From: Thermohalobaculum sp039513195
Lineage (GTDB): Bacteria; Pseudomonadota; Alphaproteobacteria; Rhodobacterales; Rhodobacteraceae
DNA length: 64,000 nt
Assembly (NCBI GenBank): GCA_039513195.1
Contig: JBCCRM010000011.1
Span: forward strand, 77,883 to 141,882
Direction of reading: 5' to 3'
Position 1 is the stretch's first letter; every line of letters starts with the position of its first letter. The notes beneath the pieces are model-generated. The model saw only the letters and a list, made by a program, of their open reading frames with translations, was not told the DNA's origin and did no database searches. The position numbers were made by a program, and so were the translations under genes. Below, one piece after another: positions 60,973-64,000 of the stretch.

Positions 60973-62093
60973 CGGGCTTGTCCTGCGTCTTGGGCCCATG
61001 TGAACAGCAGATCCAGCGCGCGGGCGGCGACAGCGCGCTCCTCGGCAGTCTGGGCGTCATCCGTGCTGGCGGCCTTCAATGCGTTCGCCGCCTCGCGCAA
61101 GGCGCCCTGACGGTCGATGAGGTCCAGATCGTCCGCTTCCATCAGGGTTTGGAGAGCGCTGTCGTCCAGCCTCAGTTCGGCCAGTGAAAGCCGCAGGTCC
61201 CCCACCGCCCGGGTCCAATCAGCCCTTGCCTGCGGCCGAACCGAGCCAGACAACCGCAGCGAAAGGAGGACATCACGGCGGGCCACATCTGCCGGAAGGC
61301 CCGCGGTCAGGGCGGCGTCCGCATCCGGCTCCACGCTGATGTCCAAATCGACTTCGCACCAATAGAAGCGCGCGACGGGCCATTTCCGGATGTCGGGCAC
61401 GGCGCCGGGTCCGGCAATTGAAACCGCGGACGCATGGCCCGACCCTTCTCGAAATTTGTCCGGTTCCGGCGTACCTGAGTAGAGCGTGCGGGGCCCGAAC
61501 GCGGTCCAGCCATGCCAATCGCCCAAGGCCAAGTAATCCAGACCCGCTCGCTCCGCAAGGTCGGGCGCGATGATGCCGCCGCTTCCGTCCGAGCTGAAAT
61601 CGCGCACGGACCCATGGGCAAGGCCAATACGGACTGCGCCTTCAGGTGTTCGAGCGTCGGCCATCCATTCGGTCGGATCCTCTGGGCCTCCGGGTCTGTT
61701 ACACGGGGCGGGCAGTATCCATCCGCCCGGGGCCAGCTCGACGGGTTCTGGCGTGAGAAGCAGATGCAGGTTTGGTACAGCAACAGCAGCGACCCGATCC
61801 CAGAGCCCGCCCGCGCTGAGCGGGTCATGATTGCCGGGCAGCAAGCCCCAGCGGATATCTGATTGCTCGGCAAACCGATCCAGCGACTGACGCAACACCC
61901 GGTCGGAGGCAAGCTCGCTATCCCAGGTGTCGCCACTCAGGAGCACAGTGGCATAGCCGTGTGATCGCGCCGCGCCGGCCAGGCGGCCAATACAGTCGAA
62001 GCGCGCCTCCGCCAACTGCTCTGCAAGGTCTGGCGGGCGGCCTCGAAACGTACGGCCCAGGTGCAAATCCGACGTGTGAATAAATCTCAGCAT
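60969..62093 (-). CDS. Mre11/SbcD-like (YhaO-type) calcineurin-like nuclease
   Basis: 374 residues. All phosphodiesterase motifs are visible: FIHTSDLHLGRTF, LLSGDTWDSEL, LLPGNHDPLSAG, GLAHGSVRDF and LALGDWHGW, giving the two-metal site of Mre11-type nucleases. The C-terminal third is helical, as in YhaO/SbcD, and should bind the partner ATPase. First gene of the three-gene operon. It probably cleaves DNA ends or hairpins when the ATPase partner engages DNA. Confidence 0.92.
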   Translation of the reverse strand: MLRFIHTSDLHLGRTFRGRPPDLAEQLAEARFDCIGRLAGAARSHGYATVLLSGDTWDSELASDRVLRQSLDRFAEQSDIRWGLLPGNHDPLSAGGLWDRVAAVAVPNLHLLLTPEPVELAPGGWILPAPCNRPGGPEDPTEWMADARTPEGAVRIGLAHGSVRDFSSDGSGGIIAPDLAERAGLDYLALGDWHGWTAFGPRTLYSGTPEPDKFREGSGHASAVSIAGPGAVPDIRKWPVARFYWCEVDLDISVEPDADAALTAGLPADVARRDVLLSLRLSGSVRPQARADWTRAVGDLRLSLAELRLDDSALQTLMEADDLDLIDRQGALREAANALKAASTDDAQTAEERAVAARALDLLFTWAQDAGQAR

Positions 62094-62134
62094 ATGCCTG
62101 CGCCTAAGCTCAACCGATAAAACTATGAAAACGG

Positions 62135-62163
62135 ATATTGAACATCTTGTTTGCCGTCATCAA
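62135..62163 (-). promoter_or_regulatory. candidate sigma-70-type promoter of the three-gene operon
   Basis: On the minus strand TTGATG (complement of 62158-62163) is followed by 17 bases and CAATAT (complement of 62135-62140), 42 bases before the nuclease ATG, in the only AT-rich patch of the leader. Matches to consensus are partial. Confidence 0.4.
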
Positions 62164-62548
62164 GATTGATCTCTGGGCAATCCAATTGGCGAAGCGGAGC
62201 CGTTACAACGCTCACCCCACGTGTTTAATTGATACTGGCCACGTCGAGGGTGGGGACAAGTCATGCGTGCAACCAGCAATCACCCGCCTGATTTCATGAG
62301 GCTTCCGCATCTGACCAGCTTTGGCTGTTCGAGCGGCTCGCCCACAGCGGCAGGAGTTGCGCGGTTCTGGCCTCTGTGATTGGTTAGTCGGAATACCCGA
62401 TCCAGACCCAATCCAGAAGCTCAGGACCAGATGGACACCCGCATTAACCGGCTGATCTGAGGTTTGTCGTTGGCGTGACCGCCGTACGGATGTGGTGCTT
62501 TGCCGCCGGAGGCGCTGAAACGGGGTTTTCCCTCGATTTTGGACGGAC
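62164..62548. other. gene-free stretch between defence operon leader and IS5
   Basis: About 385 bases. No frame has a ribosome site or known motif. It should contain the left end of the IS5 element (somewhere before 62549), but I could not match convincing terminal inverted repeats to the other side. GGCTGATCTGAGGTTTG near 62450 marks a change in composition. Confidence 0.4.
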
Positions 62549-63628
62549 TCATCCGATGACTGTCTTGCGTCCATGGAAGATCAAACGGTCGAAATTGTAG
62601 GCCAGGTTGGCCAGCGTCAGTTTCGCCTCGGCCCGGGCGATGCCGATTGTCCTCACAAACAGTCCAAAGCGGTTCTTCTGATGGGCAAAGACATGCTCGA
62701 CCCGGGCGCGCACGGACGACTTTCGAGCATTCGCCCGTGACGTTGCCTCCGGCATCGGGCGTCCTTTCGGTTTGCGCATGTGGATGCGGCTGGTCAGCCC
62801 GTTCTTGGCCAGCCACTTCTCGTTCCTCTCCGAACGGTATGCGCAGTCAGCCCAGACTTCGGACGAGGTGTTCTCCGTTGTGACGAGGTGCCGGAGCATC
62901 CGGCCATCCGCGTCTGATGCGCTGGTCACAGCCGCCTCGCGGATGAACCCGTATCGCCGGTCAATCGAGATGTGGGATTTGTACCCGAACACCGGCAGCG
63001 CGATTTGCGGCACGGGCGTACCGTCCGGACGATACCGGATCTTACCACCGATCTTCAGTGTCCAGCGCGCGTTCGTGTCTTTCTGAGCGGCCTTGTTGAG
63101 CTCGTTTGGCCAGATCTCGGCGGCCGACTTGCCGTCGTTGATCGCAGCCTTCTCGGCCTCGGTGTTGCGCTGCTTGGGCGCCGGCACGAGCGAGGCATCA
63201 ACGATCTGCCCGGCCATGGGGATGTACCCCTTCTTCTTCAGCTGCCAGTCGAAGGCCTTCATCACCCGCTTGAGCGTGCCCGTCTCGGTCAGCCGATTGC
63301 GGAAACGGCGGATCGTGTTCTCGTCCGGCGTCGGCGCGCCGAGATCGACGCCGAGGAACCGCATCCAGGAGAGCCGGTCGCGGATCATGAACTCCATGCG
63401 GGCGTCGGAGAGATTGTGTTGCGCCTGCAGGATCAGCGCCTCGAACATCGACACCGGATCAAACGGCGGCCGACCACCCTTGGAGCCGTCGCCATAGCCG
63501 AGCCCCTCGATAAGCCAGGACCGGAAGTACTCGAAATCCACGGTCGACTCGAGAACCTCGAGCGGGTCGCCGTCCTTGCTCAGCCGTTCTAAATGATCCG
63601 AAAGTCCGAACAAGCCCGCCTGCCGCAT
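62549..63628 (-). mobile_element. IS5-family transposase gene
   Basis: 359 residues, apparently intact. N-terminal DUF772 region: SKGGRPPFDPVSMFEALILQ and DENTIRRFRNRLTETG. The DDE residues are recognisable in GQIVDASLVPAPKQR (first Asp), SSEVWADCAYRSERN (second Asp) and RARVEHVFAHQKNRF (Glu). IS5-type transposases move by cut-and-paste or co-integrate routes. The element sits directly behind the promoter region of the defence-like operon and abuts an IS66-type remnant at about 63640. Terminal inverted repeats not determined. Confidence 0.93.
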
Positions 63629-63640
63629 CGTGATCCCTCC

Positions 63641-63883
63641 TCACCCATCCCGGTCATTGAAGCACAGCGCTGCGAACTCCGGTAGGTTCTTGCGGGTGTC
63701 CAGCTTGCCCCGGCGCGCCAGACTGCGCCAAGAATACAGGTGCTGCGGCATAATCGCATGGCGCTCGGCGACATTGCAAACACAAGCACCAGGCTCATAC
63801 GATTCAGCCACAATCCGGGTCTTCACATCGTCAGGCCAACTCCGCCAACCCGTCGGACCTGTATCGACCCAGTGAAATCCTGC
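63641..63883 (-). pseudogene. IS66-type TnpA remnant
   Basis: A readable frame of 80 codons contains GPTGWRSWPDDVKTRIVAES, YEPGACVCNVAERHAIMPQH and LYSWRSLARRGKL, the helix-turn-helix protein of IS66/IS3-type elements. A TGA precedes it (63886-63884) in place of a proper start, and the C-terminus after RKNLPEF is abnormal, next to the IS5 insertion. GTG 63826 could start a 61-residue product. Probably a fragment truncated by the IS5 insertion. Confidence 0.7.
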
Positions 63884-63910
63884 TCATGCTACATAGGAGA
63901 AAAGGTAGCG

Positions 63911-64000
63911 ATGAGCGAGACAGTGAGCGAAGACATCAAGCGGTGGACAGCGAAGCGTAAGAGCGCGCTCGTCATTGAAATAATCCAGGGCAAGACGACC
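63911..64000 (+). mobile_element. IS3-type transposase orfA, 5' part
   Basis: The first 30 codons of a gene running off the window: MSETVSEDIKRWTAKRKSAL then VIEIIQGKTT. This is the characteristic start of an IS3-family orfA found across alphaproteobacteria. A weak AAAGG lies before the ATG. Confidence 0.75.

Noticed and set aside
62421..62816. Minus-strand frame at the 3' end of the IS5 gene
   Set aside because: It is an out-of-frame read-through of the transposase gene and its flank.
1..64000. CRISPR array
   Set aside because: No series of regularly spaced identical repeats was seen; the repeats found are single dispersed copies or hairpins.

Overview
The window is GC-rich DNA from an alphaproteobacterium. 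The glmU-glmS pair, a TctA/TctC tripartite tricarboxylate system, CaiD-type carnitine genes, a GlxA-type AraC regulator and interspersed repeats bounded by GAGCATTTTC/GAAAATGCTC arms all fit Rhodobacterales or Hyphomicrobiales. I cannot place it to genus. Most genes are chromosomal and tightly packed; the last 15 kb (about 48.8-64 kb) is a mobile, defence-like region.

1-8.5 kb: the 3' end of an acyl-CoA synthetase, a SOUL haem-binding lipoprotein, a cell-wall precursor operon (glmU, glmS, small lipoprotein, minus strand), phosphoglycolate phosphatase, then about 1.3 kb without a recognisable gene.

7.5-17.9 kb: a GlxA/CdhR-like regulator diverges from a plus-strand operon that looks like carnitine/crotonobetaine-type CoA-ester catabolism: NDP-forming CoA ligase, CaiB/BaiF CoA-transferase, two crotonases (one clearly CaiD), CaiA-like acyl-CoA dehydrogenase, quinone-oxidoreductase-like reductase, hotdog thioesterase and an enolase-superfamily racemase/dehydratase. 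Long perfect hairpins sit between several of these genes.

17.9-24.9 kb: two periplasmic amino-acid-type binding proteins, a GST, one ABC ATPase, one permease (N-terminus apparently frameshifted), a carboxymuconolactone-decarboxylase-like protein, a 2-oxoglutarate/Fe(II) oxygenase and an aminopeptidase-like protein. This is probably an uptake and breakdown unit for an unknown small N-compound.

24.9-35.6 kb: a 1008-residue membrane protein ending in a patatin-like hydrolase, then a minus-strand operon of exosortase (with EpsI-like tail), VIT-VWA protein with a PEP-type C-terminal sorting signal, response regulator and histidine kinase. This looks like a dedicated one-enzyme, one-substrate surface-protein system. 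Diverging from it is a pair of small overlapping genes that look like Roadblock/LC7 proteins.

35.8-48.6 kb: an IlvD/Edd sugar-acid dehydratase, a repeat-rich gap, an AbrB-family membrane protein, and a GntR / PrpF isomerase / TctA-TctB fusion / MmcQ / TctC cluster for tricarboxylate-type uptake, then a gamma-glutamyltransferase and tRNA-Val(CAC).

48.8-64 kb: an N-terminally short integrase, an AlpA-like DNA-binding protein, a DUF3987 primase/helicase gene with an in-frame TGA and a small partner gene, facing a minus-strand operon of three overlapping genes: Mre11/YhaO-like nuclease, Rad50/YhaN-like ATPase and a 1976-residue protein (transglutaminase-like, DUF4011, SF1 helicase, Vsr-type nuclease, DUF3320). 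An IS5 element, an IS66-type remnant and the start of an IS3-type orfA close the window. The three-gene operon and the exosortase locus are the best candidates for an undescribed or little-described system.
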